DNA of 64,000 nucleotides from an endosymbiont 'TC1' of Trimyema compressum (GCF_001584725.1 NZ_CP014606.1:992001-1056000); one strand, 5' to 3'; positions 19,184-29,539 are shown, counted from the first letter of the stretch. The notes: generated by a model not told the origin, from the letters alone. Numbers and translations are program-made.

Positions 19184-20497
19184 CTACTCCACTATTTCCC
19201 CAAAAAGTGACCAAGTATTTGCATCAGTTACTTTCACTTTCACTAATTCTCCAATTAAACTTTCCGAACCGCTAAAATTAATAACCTTATTACCCAACGT
19301 TCTGCCAGTCATAGCACCTTTAGCCGTCTTGTTTTCAACTAATACTTCATAAACTTTACCTAACATAGCTTCATTTCGCTCAAGACTTTTTCTTTTTTGT
19401 AAAGTTAGCATTCTATCAAACCGCTCTTTTTGAACCTCAGGATTAATATGGTTTGGCATATTTTCTGCTCGTGTACCTTCACGAACAGAATAAATAAACA
19501 TATAAGCTTGATCAAAACCAACCTTTTCCATTAAATCTAAAGTATCTTGAAAATCTTCTTCAGTCTCTCCAGGAAAACCAACAATCATATCTGTTGAAAT
19601 AGTCCCTTCAGGAAACACTTTTTTGATATAGGATACTAGAGATAAATATTTATCTCTAGTATAACCTCTATTCATGCTTTTAAGAACAGAATCACTACCT
19701 CCTTGAACTGGTAAATGAAATTGAGGACAAACATTTTTACTTTCGCTAATAGTATCAACAAGAGCCTCATTAAAATCTCTAGGATGAGAACTCATAAAAC
19801 GCAAACGGTAATCACCTAATTGATCTAACTCCTTTAAAAGCATGGAAAAATCAGTTCCATCTTTAAAATCCTTACCATATGAATTAACATTTTGGCCTAA
19901 AAGAGTAATCTCCTTATAGCCATTAGCTAAAAGAGACTGAACTTCCTCTCTAATAGCTTTAATAGACCGGCTTTTCTCCCGACCTCTCACATAGGGGACA
20001 ATACAGTAAGAACAAAAATTATTACAACCATAAATAATATTTACATAGGCTTTTAAATCATCTGCACGGCGCATAGGCACTTGATCTTTAATCATCATAG
20101 AATCTTCTTTTGAAACTGCATAAACCCCTTCATGGTTAGCCATTTTCTGTTCAAGAAAAATATCAAAATCATTTAGATTATGAGTCCCAAAAATAATATC
20201 TACTTGCTTAAAACGTTTTTGAATCATAGTAGCTACATCTTCTTGTTGGGTCATACAGCCTCCTACAGCAGTAATCATATTCCCTTCTTTTTTATCCTTA
20301 ATTTTCTTCAGAGCACCTATTCGACCTAACACTTTTGCCTCAGCTTTTTCTCTGATACAACAAGTATATAAAACCACTAAATCTGCTTCTTCAATCGTAT
20401 CACTTTTAGTGAAACCCTTCTTTTCTATTAAACCTGCCAAAGTTTCAGCATCATGCTCATTCATTTGACAGCCCCATATTTCAATAAAATATTTCAA
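19184..20497 (-). CDS. miaB: tRNA-2-methylthio-N6-dimethylallyladenosine synthase
   Basis: Radical-SAM methylthiotransferase that converts i6A37 to ms2i6A37 using two 4Fe-4S clusters. 437 residues, intact. N-terminal UPF0004 domain has the three cluster cysteines in IWGCQMNEHDAE, LYTCCIREKAE and AVGGCMTQQE; the radical-SAM motif is YGCNNFCSYCIVPYVRG (CX3CX2C); the TRAM domain forms the C-terminus. ATG 20497 fits the MKYFIEIWGCQMN family start. It lies just upstream of mutS (10-base gap), so it leads the operon and is followed by dead mutS and mutL and live miaA. Confidence 0.97.
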   Translation of the reverse strand: MKYFIEIWGCQMNEHDAETLAGLIEKKGFTKSDTIEEADLVVLYTCCIREKAEAKVLGRIGALKKIKDKKEGNMITAVGGCMTQQEDVATMIQKRFKQVDIIFGTHNLNDFDIFLEQKMANHEGVYAVSKEDSMMIKDQVPMRRADDLKAYVNIIYGCNNFCSYCIVPYVRGREKSRSIKAIREEVQSLLANGYKEITLLGQNVNSYGKDFKDGTDFSMLLKELDQLGDYRLRFMSSHPRDFNEALVDTISESKNVCPQFHLPVQGGSDSVLKSMNRGYTRDKYLSLVSYIKKVFPEGTISTDMIVGFPGETEEDFQDTLDLMEKVGFDQAYMFIYSVREGTRAENMPNHINPEVQKERFDRMLTLQKRKSLERNEAMLGKVYEVLVENKTAKGAMTGRTLGNKVINFSGSESLIGELVKVKVTDANTWSLFGEIVE

Positions 20498-20762
20498 TCA
20501 CGTCATCTCCTGATTTTCTTCTATCTAATTATTATAGCAAATTTCCCCTATTATAAAAAGAAGGATATTCTTTATAAGCATAACATAAAAACCATTTCCA
20601 TTTTGAAGCATTCCATAACATCTAAACATATATAAAGTAATCTTTTTTATCTGTATACAATAAAACTCCTCCAGCATTTTGCCCAAGGAGTTCTATAATG
20701 TACTTTTATATTATTTTCATAAAAATAGTTGCCAAAGTCATTTTAATTACTACTAAATAGTA
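20498..20762. other. Intergenic, no gene seen
   Basis: About 265 AT-rich bases upstream of miaB. TTGTATACAG and TATAAT-like strings are present. A short self-complementary patch near 20665-20715 may be a weak terminator for the LPXTG gene. No convincing open frame. Confidence 0.4.
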
Positions 20763-21943
20763 TTAATACGTTCTTCCATTTTTCCTAAATACTGTTAAAC
20801 TGGCAATTAGTCCACTTCCAATAATTAAAAACCAACTGATAGCACTTCATAACCACCTGTTTTAGGCAATGATTTTCTAGAAATTTTACCAATTTCATTA
20901 GCTTGGTTATCGGATTTATTTTCAGAATCTAATAATTCTGACCTTTTGTTTTGAATCCATTGAGCATATACTGTAATGTCGCTATCTAGCATGATAGTTG
21001 TTGCAAAATTCCATGTTAACCCACTTCCATCTGATGCTGTATTCCAGCCACTAAATGTATACCCTTCTCTTAGTGGATTATCTACAGGATTTGCTAAACC
21101 TCCTATTTTAATCATTTGATTCTCTGGAGCAATTCCGCTACCACCTTTAAATCAAAAGATAATCTATAAAACGGTTCTGCATAATTTAAAGGCTGTATAA
21201 CAGTTCCTGAAAAATCAGAATTCCCATTACCTATTGTTATTGTTTTATTAAACACAAAACTAACTGAACTAGTATCTTTTGTTAATGATTTCCACGCAAT
21301 ATCATTTCCTGTAATCACACAATCACCTGTTCCGCTAGTAGGTGTGGTACGACTTCTCCCATTGCAGTAATCGATGATGTTAATGTAAATGATTGTGTTA
21401 TGAAATCTTTAGGCAATAAACTGATTGTTTGATTAGATAAATTCAAATACTCATTAATAGACTGTAGCTTAATTAATGATAAAGGTAAAACTGACAGATG
21501 ATTATTTGATAAATCTATACCTATTAACCCAGTTAAATTACCAATGCTTTCCGGCACATTTGTTAACTGGTTATCCAATAAATTTAAAATTTGTAAATCA
21601 GATAATTTACCAATGCTTTCTAGTATACTTGTTATTTGGTTAGAACTCAAGTTTAAATATTGTAAATTAGTAAAAACATCTATACCTGTAACGTCAGCCA
21701 GTCCTTTTTGTTCTAAATCAAATTCTGTACAACTTAACACACTTTGATCCATCACATCATTAACATTTTTTCCAAATTCTCCTGCTATCACCTCTGCTGT
21801 ATGTACATTAGGAAATTGCTGTGCAAAAGTTACTGTCTCTTCGGCCTTTAAAAAGCTCGTTGTCATTATACTTAAAGCACTAATAAATATTACTAGTAAA
21901 AAATCATCGCTATCCTAAAAATAGATAGTCTTTTGACTCTCAT
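20763..21943 (-). pseudogene. LPXTG-anchored surface protein with leucine-rich and InlB-type repeats, frameshifted
   Basis: Cell-wall surface protein. ATG 21943 leads a signal peptide (MRVKRLSIFRIAMIF, then LLVIFISALS after a T-run frameshift near 21898). About five leucine-rich repeats follow (TNLQYLNLSSNQITSI, LSDLQILNLLDNQLTNV, LTGLIGIDLSNNHLSVL), then an immunoglobulin-like stretch, a Listeria-Bacteroides (InlB-B) repeat with REGYTFSGWNTASDGSG and ITVYAQW, and a sorting signal LPKTG, hydrophobic helix and basic tail RKNGRTY ending at 20763. Frameshifts also lie near 21315, 21115 and in the five-base run at 20827-20831. Likely role was adhesion or host contact, but no sortase gene is nearby. 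Confidence 0.82.
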
Positions 21944-22091
21944 AAACACCCTTCTTTCATTCAATCTGTTTTTGATTTACATCGTTTCAATATTACAATA
22001 GCATATGCTCTTCTGTCAATACTTGTATATTAAAAAAATACATTCATTGTATAAATAAAAATATTGGTAAAAAGTGTTGTAGCTAGTGCTT

Positions 22092-23009
22092 CTAGGAATT
22101 CTCCCTTTTTGCTCTAGGATGAGCATTATCATATACTTTTTTTAGTTGATTTTTAGTTATGTGAGTATATACTTGCGTTGTCGATAAACTTTCATGCCCT
22201 AAAAAGCTTTGAACCACCCTAATATCTGAACCTCTTTCAAGAAGATGGGTTGCAAAACTATGGCGAATTATATGAGGAGATACATCAATATTTTGAGCCG
22301 TTGTTTCAATACAGTCGTCAATAATTTTCCGCACCATCCGGTCATTTAATACTTTTCCTCTTACACCTATGAATAAAAACTCAAAAGAAATACCTTCTTT
22401 ATAAAATTCAGGTCTGCCTTTATCTAAATAAGCATTAATACTTTTAATGGCAAAGGAACCAATTGGTACAATTCTTTCCTTATTGCCCTTACCAATTACT
22501 CTAATATAGCCTTCCTTTAAATGAAGATCCCCCCTAGTTAAATTAACTAATTCACTTACTCGAAGACCGGTTCCATAAAGAACCTCTAAAAGGCAGTAGT
22601 CCCTCAAACCCCTTGGGGTTTCCTTGTCTGGTATTGATAAAAGTTTTTCAATCTGGTATTCATACATAAAATTTGGCAATCGCTTATCTAGCTTAGGGCT
22701 TTGAATATAGACCATTGGATTATTCTCAATAAAAGCTTCTCTATTTAAAAATTTAAAAAAAGATTTTAAAGTAGCAATCTTTCTAGCCAGCGTTCTCTTG
22801 CTATAATTATGCTTATTTAAATAATTAATATAAACTCGAATAGCTTTGTGGTCAACTTCACTTAAGTTAATCCTTCTATCTAATGATTCAAGCCAATTCG
22901 TCCATTGTATTAAATCTTTATTGTAAGCTTCTATTGTATGTTGAGAATAATCTTTTTCAACAGATAAGAAATTAATAAAATGATTTATATATATATATAA
23001 TTCTTCCAA
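22092..23009 (-). CDS. Site-specific tyrosine recombinase, XerC/XerD type
   Basis: 305 residues, intact. N-terminal SAM-like core-binding domain (HFINFLSVEKDYSQHTIEAY) and C-terminal catalytic domain with the first arginine in LYGTGLRVSELVNL, the HxxR box HIIRHSFATHLLERG, and the tyrosine nucleophile in TTQVYTHI. Length and sequence suit the chromosomal XerC/D recombinases that resolve dimers, rather than a phage integrase. It sits alone between FprA and the LPXTG gene. XerD is the better guess because the ERGSDIRVVQSFLGH block is XerD-like, but the two paralogues cannot be told apart with certainty. Confidence 0.88.
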   Translation of the reverse strand: MEELYIYINHFINFLSVEKDYSQHTIEAYNKDLIQWTNWLESLDRRINLSEVDHKAIRVYINYLNKHNYSKRTLARKIATLKSFFKFLNREAFIENNPMVYIQSPKLDKRLPNFMYEYQIEKLLSIPDKETPRGLRDYCLLEVLYGTGLRVSELVNLTRGDLHLKEGYIRVIGKGNKERIVPIGSFAIKSINAYLDKGRPEFYKEGISFEFLFIGVRGKVLNDRMVRKIIDDCIETTAQNIDVSPHIIRHSFATHLLERGSDIRVVQSFLGHESLSTTQVYTHITKNQLKKVYDNAHPRAKRENS

Positions 23010-23035
23010 AACACAATCCTTTCAATATCAAAAAA

Positions 23036-23064
23036 GATAAAAAAGTGGTTTTCCCTACTTTTTT
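23036..23064 (-). terminator. Terminator after fprA
   Basis: Arms AAAAAAGTAG and ACTTTTTT around a short GGAAAACC loop; it lies between the fprA stop (23073) and the recombinase start. Confidence 0.6.
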
Positions 23065-23072
23065 AACACACA

Positions 23073-24257
23073 TTATGCTTTCACTGCATTGCCTAAATTA
23101 ACACCTAAATCATAAGCTGCTCTCAGAGCCTCTTCATTTGGAAACATTTTCGTTTTTGTACTGCCAACAACTTGAAAGCCTAAATTAGTGAGACGTTCTT
23201 CAAGATACTTACATGCCTCACCACTCCAGCCAAAGGAGCCGAAAACTGCAGCATTTTTGCCTCGTGAAGTATAGGGACTTAAACCAAGTGTAACTTCCCA
23301 AATCGGTTCTAGAACATCTCTATTAATTGTTGGTGATCCAAGAGCCAAACCATCTGCTTTTTCAGCAGCCTTAACTACATGATCAATTGGTAAAGTACCA
23401 ATATCAACAACATTAGCTTTTAAACCTGTACTTTCAATACCTTCTCCAATTTTTTCTGCTAACATTGCCGTATAGCCATAGCAACTAACGTAGTGAACAT
23501 AAACTACTTTAGGTTCATTTTTTTTCAAACTTTGTTCTGCCCACTTCTTATACCAAGTAATAGTATCATCAATATCTTCAGTTAAAATCGGACCATGGGA
23601 AGGTGCAATCATTTCAATGTCTAAATCTTTAATTTTTTCAATTCCATCAATTGCATAGTTTTTAAAGGGATTCATAATACCATCTAAATAGACTTGCTGA
23701 AAATGCCTTAAAGTATCTTTACCTGATTTAAAGTCTAAATAGTCTTTATTACCATAGTGACAACCAAAGAGGTCACATGGAAATAATATTTTATCTTCTT
23801 TTAAATAAGTAAATTGAGTATCAGGCCAATGTAAAAATGGAGCTGAGACAAAACTTAATGTTTTACCCCCTAAATCCAACACATCTCCATCTCCAACAAT
23901 CATACACTCAATATCTTCATTTAAGATTTCTTTTAATAAATTTGCTGCAAATCTAGAAGTCACAACCTTTGCATTTGGTGCTTTTTCTAAAAACGCCTTT
24001 AATGATCCACTGTGATCAGGCTCAGTGTGATTCATAACTATATAATCAATAGACTCAAGAGGTGTAATATTTTCTATTTTTGTTAGAAACTCCTCACTAA
24101 ATCCAGCCTTTACAGAATCTATAACTGCATTTTTTTCCCCTCGCACTAAATATGAATTATAGGATGTACCAGCTTCTGTTTCAAATATTACATCAAAATA
24201 CTCTAATTCAGCATCTAAAACACCTGTATAATATACATTGTCTTTTAATTGTTTCAT
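23073..24257 (-). CDS. fprA: A-type flavodiiron protein (oxygen/NO reductase)
   Basis: Cytoplasmic oxygen or nitric-oxide detoxifying enzyme of anaerobes, reduced by rubredoxin. 394 residues, intact. The N-terminal metallo-beta-lactamase-like domain carries the diiron ligands in NHTEPDHSG (H-x-E-x-D-H), APFLHWPDTQF, FPCDLFGCHYG and APSHGPIL; the C-terminal flavodoxin domain starts at KVVYVHYVSCYGYTAMLAE. ATG 24257 has AGGAGTGG upstream. A rubredoxin gene that could donate electrons lies at 29540 but is broken. Confidence 0.94.
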   Translation of the reverse strand: MKQLKDNVYYTGVLDAELEYFDVIFETEAGTSYNSYLVRGEKNAVIDSVKAGFSEEFLTKIENITPLESIDYIVMNHTEPDHSGSLKAFLEKAPNAKVVTSRFAANLLKEILNEDIECMIVGDGDVLDLGGKTLSFVSAPFLHWPDTQFTYLKEDKILFPCDLFGCHYGNKDYLDFKSGKDTLRHFQQVYLDGIMNPFKNYAIDGIEKIKDLDIEMIAPSHGPILTEDIDDTITWYKKWAEQSLKKNEPKVVYVHYVSCYGYTAMLAEKIGEGIESTGLKANVVDIGTLPIDHVVKAAEKADGLALGSPTINRDVLEPIWEVTLGLSPYTSRGKNAAVFGSFGWSGEACKYLEERLTNLGFQVVGSTKTKMFPNEEALRAAYDLGVNLGNAVKA

Positions 24258-24338
24258 CTCACCACTCCTTTTCTAATTTATCTACTATTTTATCGTAACA
24301 TATATGGGGATGTTAATCAATTTAAAAAGCTTTAAACA

Positions 24339-24377
24339 TAGGGAAAGCCCCCTAATTTTAAGGAGGCTTTCCCTATT
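24339..24377 (-). terminator. Terminator of the purine operon
   Basis: Minus-strand hairpin TAGGGAAAGCCTCCTT and GGGGGCTTTCCCTA, directly after the deaminase gene. Strong GC stem; the U tail is weak. Confidence 0.75.
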
Positions 24378-24389
24378 GAAACATCTACT

Positions 24390-25748
24390 AATTTTGATAC
24401 ATTTGATTAGATGTTTTTTAGCTTCTAATTTAATTTTTTCTTCATCAATTGTTAACATTTTACCATCTTGATAAACAATACTTCCATTAATCATTGTTAA
24501 CTCTACTGGTCTCGAATAACCTACAGTTGCTAAAAATGATTCAGGATCCAATAGAGCACCTACCTGCTCTAAATAACTTACATCAATCATAAATAAATAT
24601 GCAGCCTTACCAACCTCTAAAGATCCAATATCCTTTTCTCGACCTAATAGTTTTGCACTGCCAATAGTGGCTAGTTTAAGAATATCCAATCCTATTGGTG
24701 CTGTTACACTGTTGTTTAAACGATGAAGTAAATAAGCACTTCTGATTTCCGCCATTAAATTAGAACCGTCATTGCTACCACAGCCATCAATGGCTAGACC
24801 AACAGGGATACCTGCCTCTAGCATTTGAGGTATTTTTGCAATGCCTGAAGATAGTTTCATATTAGAAACAGGACAGTGTGCTACCCCAGTCCCCGTATTC
24901 TCTAAAACTTTTAACTCTTCATCTGAAAAGTGAATACCATGAGCATACCAGACATCTGAACCTACCCAGTTACATTCCTCTGCCCATGCTAATGGCCTTT
25001 TGCCATAAAATTCTAGACAATAGTTTTCTTCATCTATAGTTTCCACTAAATGTGTATGCAAACGAACCTTGTTGGCTCTAGCCAATTTTGCAGCCTCAAT
25101 CATGATTTCTGTATTCACTGAAAAAAGTGAACAAGGAGCCACAACAACTTGTGCCATAGACAAAGGACTGGCATCATGATATTTATCAATTAGTCTTTGA
25201 CAATCACTAAGGGTCTCCTCACAAGTCTCTATTAAATCATCTGGTGGTAAACCACCATCTTTTTACCTCTATTAAAGGAACTTCTACCACCATGAAAACG
25301 AAGTCCTAAGGACTTAGCAGCTTCAAATTGTCTATCTAACATTTCTTTGCCAGCACCTCTTGGAAAAACAAAATGTTGATCAAATAAAGTTGTACCACCG
25401 TATTTTATAAATTCTGACATAGCAACTATGGAGCTATAGTAAAGAGAATCAGGTGTAACTTTTAACCAAACATTATATAAATACATAAGCCAATCGAAAA
25501 GTTGAAGAGACTGTATTTCTGGAATATTTCTAGTAAATGCCTGAAGAAGATGATGATGGCTGTTAACAAGGCCAGGATAAATAAATTTTCCTTTTCCATC
25601 AATAACCCTTGCTTCATTATCTTCAATATTAGTTCCCATTTTTAATAATAGGACCTTCTACTAAAATATCTCCATTTTTAAATAAAGTACCTTTATCGTC
25701 ACATGTAACAATACATTGTGCATTTTTTATCAGCGTCTTATTCTCCAT
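24390..25748 (-). pseudogene. 8-oxoguanine-deaminase/SsnA-type amidohydrolase, frameshifted
   Basis: Metal-dependent deaminase of the ATZ/TRZ amidohydrolase group; closest in pattern to 8-oxoguanine deaminase and guanine deaminase-like enzymes. ATG 25748 begins MENKTLIKNAQCIVTCDDKG. A frame change near 25645 leads to YPGLVNSHHHLLQAF (metal HxH); another in the five-base run at 25260-25264 leads to GGLPPDDLIETC and the clean rest with RLHTHLVETIDEENY, WYAHGIHFSDEE, GVAHCPVSNMKL and IDGCGSNDGSN (catalytic metal ligands H, H and D). A last shift near 24400 gives the end. It is the final gene of the permease-hydroxylase operon, so it probably fed 8-oxoguanine or guanine to xanthine/urate metabolism. 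Confidence 0.8.
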
Positions 25749-28034
25749 AACTATACCTCACTTTCTTTTTTCTAATAAGAGCCATTTTAATTCTCTCGGC
25801 AGTTAAAGGCAATTGATTAAACTGGATATCTGTACAATTTAAAATTGCATTTCTAATAGCAGCAGCAGGGGCAATATTAGGTGGCTCTCCTAATGACTTA
25901 TTACCATAAGCACTGCTAGGTTCTTCTGTTTCAATAAAATGAACTTCCACATCAGGAATATCCATCATAGTAGGAATTTTATAATCCAAAAGATTGCCAT
26001 TTCTGACTCTACCTGTTTTTCATCAATCAAAATTTCTTCATAAAGACCATAGGCTACAGACATAGCTGTTCCACCTTCAACCTGGCCTTCTGCTAAATCA
26101 GGATTAATCACTTTACCACAATCAATTATGGCTGTAATTTTTTCTATTTCAACCTTACCAGTACTAGCATCTATAGTAACCTCAGTAAACGCTGCCCCAA
26201 ATGTTAAAGCATTTGTAGTAGGAGAATAGTAGGCTTCCTTAGTTAATGTCTGAGGATTCTTATAATCGTAGAATAGTTTCATTGTGATATCTTCTACTGT
26301 ACATACTATTTCCCTTCTAGTCTTATTAATAACATTTCCATCTCTTAAATCTAAATTTTTTCTATCTTCTGCCAGCACAATAGCTGCTTTTTCAAAATAG
26401 CTTTCTTACATTTTTTTCCGCTTTTTTATCGCCATTCCACTTACATAGGTTCGTCTTGATGCATAAGCGCCTGAATCAAAAGGACAGATAGCGCTGTATC
26501 AGAACCAATCACTTTAATCTGTTCGGCTTTTATACCAATAGCTTCAGCTGCAATCTGAGCCATTGTTGTATCCGTGCCTTGACCAATTTCTGCACAACCG
26601 ATAAAAAGAGTTGCTGATCCATTTTCATTCATCATTATTCTAGCTCCAGCTAATTCCACATTATGAGGAAAAGTAGATTGAAAATAGCTAAAAAGAGCCA
26701 TGCCTACACCATAATATTTTCCACTCACTAATTTATCCAGAGCTCTCTTTTCGTCCCATTTAATAATGGATTTGCCTTTGGCAATAATTTCTGGCAAACC
26801 ACAACTCCTAATAGCAAAGCCATTAACAGAATTATAGTCCCCTATTTTACATAAGTTTTTCTCTCTAAATTCAATAGGATCCCACTTCATTTCTTGAGCA
26901 ATATTATCCATATGAGATTCTACTGCAAATGTTAGCTGAGGAATACCATACCCTCTCATAGCACTTGCTATTAAGAGATTTATATAGACTGTAGTCGCTT
27001 TATAGCTTAGATTTGGTGCTGGATATAATACAGAAAACTGACCCCCTATATTACCACAAACACTGTGACCATGAGCACTATAAGCTCCTGTATTGGAGAT
27101 TACTTCCATAGAACGGACGATAATTTCTCCATCTTTTTGTACCCCTGTTTTAAGTTTAAAAACCATACTATGCCTTGTGCGAGTAGCTTCAATTGACTCT
27201 TCTCTTGTAAATTCTAAGAGAACAGGCCTTTTTCTGCTAAAGCTAAGGCGCCATTTAAAGGTTCCAGAACTGCATCCTGCTTTACACCAAAGCCACCTCT
27301 TCCAACTAATGTCTTAATGACTCGGACTGAGTCAAGATTCAAGCCAAGGGCTTTTGAAATTGTCTTTCTTAAAATATGAGGACCTTGATTAGCACTATGC
27401 ACAACTAAAGTTCCATCATTTTCTAAATAAGCCAAAGAAACAGCTGGTTCAATAGGAACATGTTGTACAATTGGTACCTTGATTTCATTTTCAAAAATCA
27501 AATCAGACTCTTGAAAACCTTTTTCAATATCTCCTTCTTCATAGCTATGACTATCAGTAATGTTGCCTGTACCCGGGATGAATATCCACTGCTCCTTCTT
27601 TTAATGCCTCTTCTGGAGTAACATAAATAGGAAGAGGCTCTATGTCCATTGTAATGAGGCTAATTGCCTCTTCAGCTATTTCTAATTGTTTCAGCTGCAA
27701 CAGCTGCAGCTGCAATGGGATCCCCAATATAGCGTACATGTTGTGTCAGAATCAACGTATCTAAAGGGGTATCTTCAGGATAAGGGTGACCTGTTGTTGT
27801 GTAAGGAATCATAGGTACATCATCATAGGTTAGTATTGAAACAACACCAGGTAATCTCTGAGCTTTGCTAATATCTATTTTTTTAACAATGCCATGAGCC
27901 ACTGGACTCCTTAAAATTTTCCCATAAAGCATTCCAACCATTTTAAGATCGCCAACATATTTACTCTGTCCAGTGACTTTATTAAAAGCATCAATTCTCT
28001 TCACCCTATGTCTAATATAAGAGTGTTTTTCCAT
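25738..28034 (-). pseudogene. Molybdenum hydroxylase (xanthine dehydrogenase family) large subunit, five frameshifts
   Basis: Molybdopterin-binding subunit of an XDH-family enzyme. ATG 28034 begins MEKHSYIRHRVKRIDAFNKV. Pieces run 28034-27672, 27739-27554, 27501-27214, 27166-26441, 26378-25965 and 25989-25738; joined they give about 765 residues, the family's size. Visible blocks are AFNKVTGQSKYVGDLK, VGRGGFGVKQD (the molybdopterin-contact GGAFGGKE equivalent), SAMRGYGIPQLTFAVE and FIGCAEIGQGTDT. The C-terminal GxxxGE catalytic glutamate region reads NKSLGEPPNIAPAAA. It is a second, diverged copy next to the intact subunit at 51065; no FAD or FeS subunit is beside it, so it may have shared them or been of the SDMH (XdhD-like) type. 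Confidence 0.85.
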
Positions 28035-28060
28035 AATGCCTCTTCCTTTCTATCATTAGC

Positions 28061-29224
28061 TTATTCAGTTAATGTTCTTCCAGTTACAACTGCATCTTCT
28101 TCAATGTCTTCAATATCATCAACTTTATTAAAACCAGATGTTACAATCATAGAAAACATAATCAACATAACGGCTCCTAAAACAGGTCTCGGTATCATAG
28201 TTGCTAAAGCAGCAAATTTAGGCAGTAATCCTAAAATAAAGAGAAAAACACCTGCTAGTACAACTACAAATCTACTATTAACTCTAGTTAAACCAACTAA
28301 ACCTGCATTACCTGAATAGGTTGTATATGGGAAAGAATTAAAAATTCCTCCAAGGACTGTAGCAATTCCTTCAGCTCGTAACCCTTTTGTCACTTCCTTT
28401 TCTCCAATTTCTTTGCCAACATAATTACCAATGACAAAAAATGTGCCCGTTGATTCAATCATTACAATTAACATCACAACACACATACTAATAATTGCCT
28501 GGATATTGAAAGTAGGCAAGCCAAAATGAAATGGTCTAACAAATTGGAACCAGCTGGCTTCAAAAAGAGGTGTTGGATCAACTAATCCCATAAAAGCTGC
28601 AATTATAGTACCAGCAATAAGGCCAATTAAAATTGAAATTGACTTCATAAAAACCTTTGTGAAACGATTGATTATGACCACAAGCAGTAACGTAATACCT
28701 GTCAACAATAAAAATTGAGGAGCACCATATAAATCCGTTCCTACAACTTGAGCCCCTCCTGCAATATCCGTAATACTATTGGGAATTAAAGATAAACCAA
28801 TGATACAAACTACAGAACCTGTCACTACTGGTGGGAACAACTTCAAAATCTTCCCAAACAAAGGCGCAATTAGAAAAATAAAAACACCTGCAACAATAAT
28901 CGATCCATAGACTGTTGTTATTCCAAAATTATTCCCTGTAGAAATAATAACAGCTATTGGTGCAAAGGCACACCCTAGAATTACTGGTAACCTAATACCT
29001 ATATGTTTTCCCATTCCCAAAGACTGAATAATTGTGGCGATACCGCAAGTGAATAAATCTGCTGCAATTAAAATGCCAATTTCTTGATGCGAAAGTCCAA
29101 GACCTGCACCTACAATTAAAGGAATAGCAACACCACCTGAATAAAAGGCCAAAACTTGCTGAATTCTGAGCATACTCATTTCCCCAAAGGGAAGCATTCC
29201 ATCAATGTCTGATTTTCCTTTCAT
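28061..29224 (-). CDS. Purine permease (NCS2 family), C-terminally short
   Basis: Proton- or sodium-driven uptake of xanthine, urate or guanine. 387 residues with about 11 hydrophobic segments. Motifs are QQVLAFYSGGVAIPLIVGAG, PPVVTGSVVCIIGLSLI, and the NCS2 signature region ESTGTFFVIGNYVGKEI followed by NSFPYTTYSGNAGLVGLT. Family members are usually 430 to 460 residues; here the protein ends after MIVTSGFNKVDDIEDIEEDA, so the last helices are missing. Either an internal deletion removed them or the end is a new frame. Orientation and spacing (26 bases) place it first in an operon with the molybdenum hydroxylase and deaminase. A preQ1-I-like leader lies upstream. Confidence 0.82.
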   Translation of the reverse strand: MKGKSDIDGMLPFGEMSMLRIQQVLAFYSGGVAIPLIVGAGLGLSHQEIGILIAADLFTCGIATIIQSLGMGKHIGIRLPVILGCAFAPIAVIISTGNNFGITTVYGSIIVAGVFIFLIAPLFGKILKLFPPVVTGSVVCIIGLSLIPNSITDIAGGAQVVGTDLYGAPQFLLLTGITLLLVVIINRFTKVFMKSISILIGLIAGTIIAAFMGLVDPTPLFEASWFQFVRPFHFGLPTFNIQAIISMCVVMLIVMIESTGTFFVIGNYVGKEIGEKEVTKGLRAEGIATVLGGIFNSFPYTTYSGNAGLVGLTRVNSRFVVVLAGVFLFILGLLPKFAALATMIPRPVLGAVMLIMFSMIVTSGFNKVDDIEDIEEDAVVTGRTLTE

Positions 29225-29294
29225 TTTAAAGACTCCTTCCTTCTGCTTTTATCTGGCTTACCCTTAAATTTCCTCCTTTCTCTATCAATAAAAA

Positions 29295-29330
29295 TCCCCT
29301 ACTAAAAAAATCTAGTTTTTTAGTAGGGGG
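29295..29330 (-). terminator. Leader terminator of the purine-permease operon
   Basis: Minus-strand stem CCCCTACTAAAAAA with TTTTTTAGTAGGGG, followed by ATTTTTATT. It lies between a TATAAT-bearing promoter region near 29385 and the permease start, so it acts inside the leader as an attenuator. The 5' arm is shared with the riboswitch-like element. Confidence 0.85.
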
Positions 29331-29346
29331 ACTGGAACCCTTCGTT
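29312..29346 (-). ncRNA. preQ1-I-like riboswitch aptamer before the purine permease
   Basis: Minus-strand AAGGGTTCCAGT, then CCCCCTACT and AAAAAACTAG, follows the class I preQ1 layout: a G-rich P1 strand, loop with TTC and AG, C-rich return strand, and an A6-CTA tail for the pseudoknot. The C tract gives four P1 pairs (AGGG with CCCT). The loop AG can pair with CU of the tail, though one P2 position is C-A rather than U-A. The 3' half is also the 5' arm of the terminator, so ligand binding and termination would exclude each other (an ON switch). Assignment rests on pattern memory; ligand unproven. Confidence 0.5.
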
Positions 29347-29539
29347 AATTAAAATATACCCAACCTGGTTTTCAATGTCATTATATATAATCACAATTTT
29401 TTTAATATTCTTATGCTTTACATTTACTGAATTCCAAGGCAAAATTTTATTAATATTTTTAATGGTTTTTATCTATAATCATTTCAAAAATGATATAAAT
29501 GTATTATAATAAGGAAAAGTACAATCAGGAGGAATTAAA

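Noticed and set aside
29225-29480. Classical purine (guanine/adenine) riboswitch before the permease
   Set aside because: The TATA/ATATGG and GT-TCTAC core of the purine class is absent; the preQ1-I-like pattern fits better.
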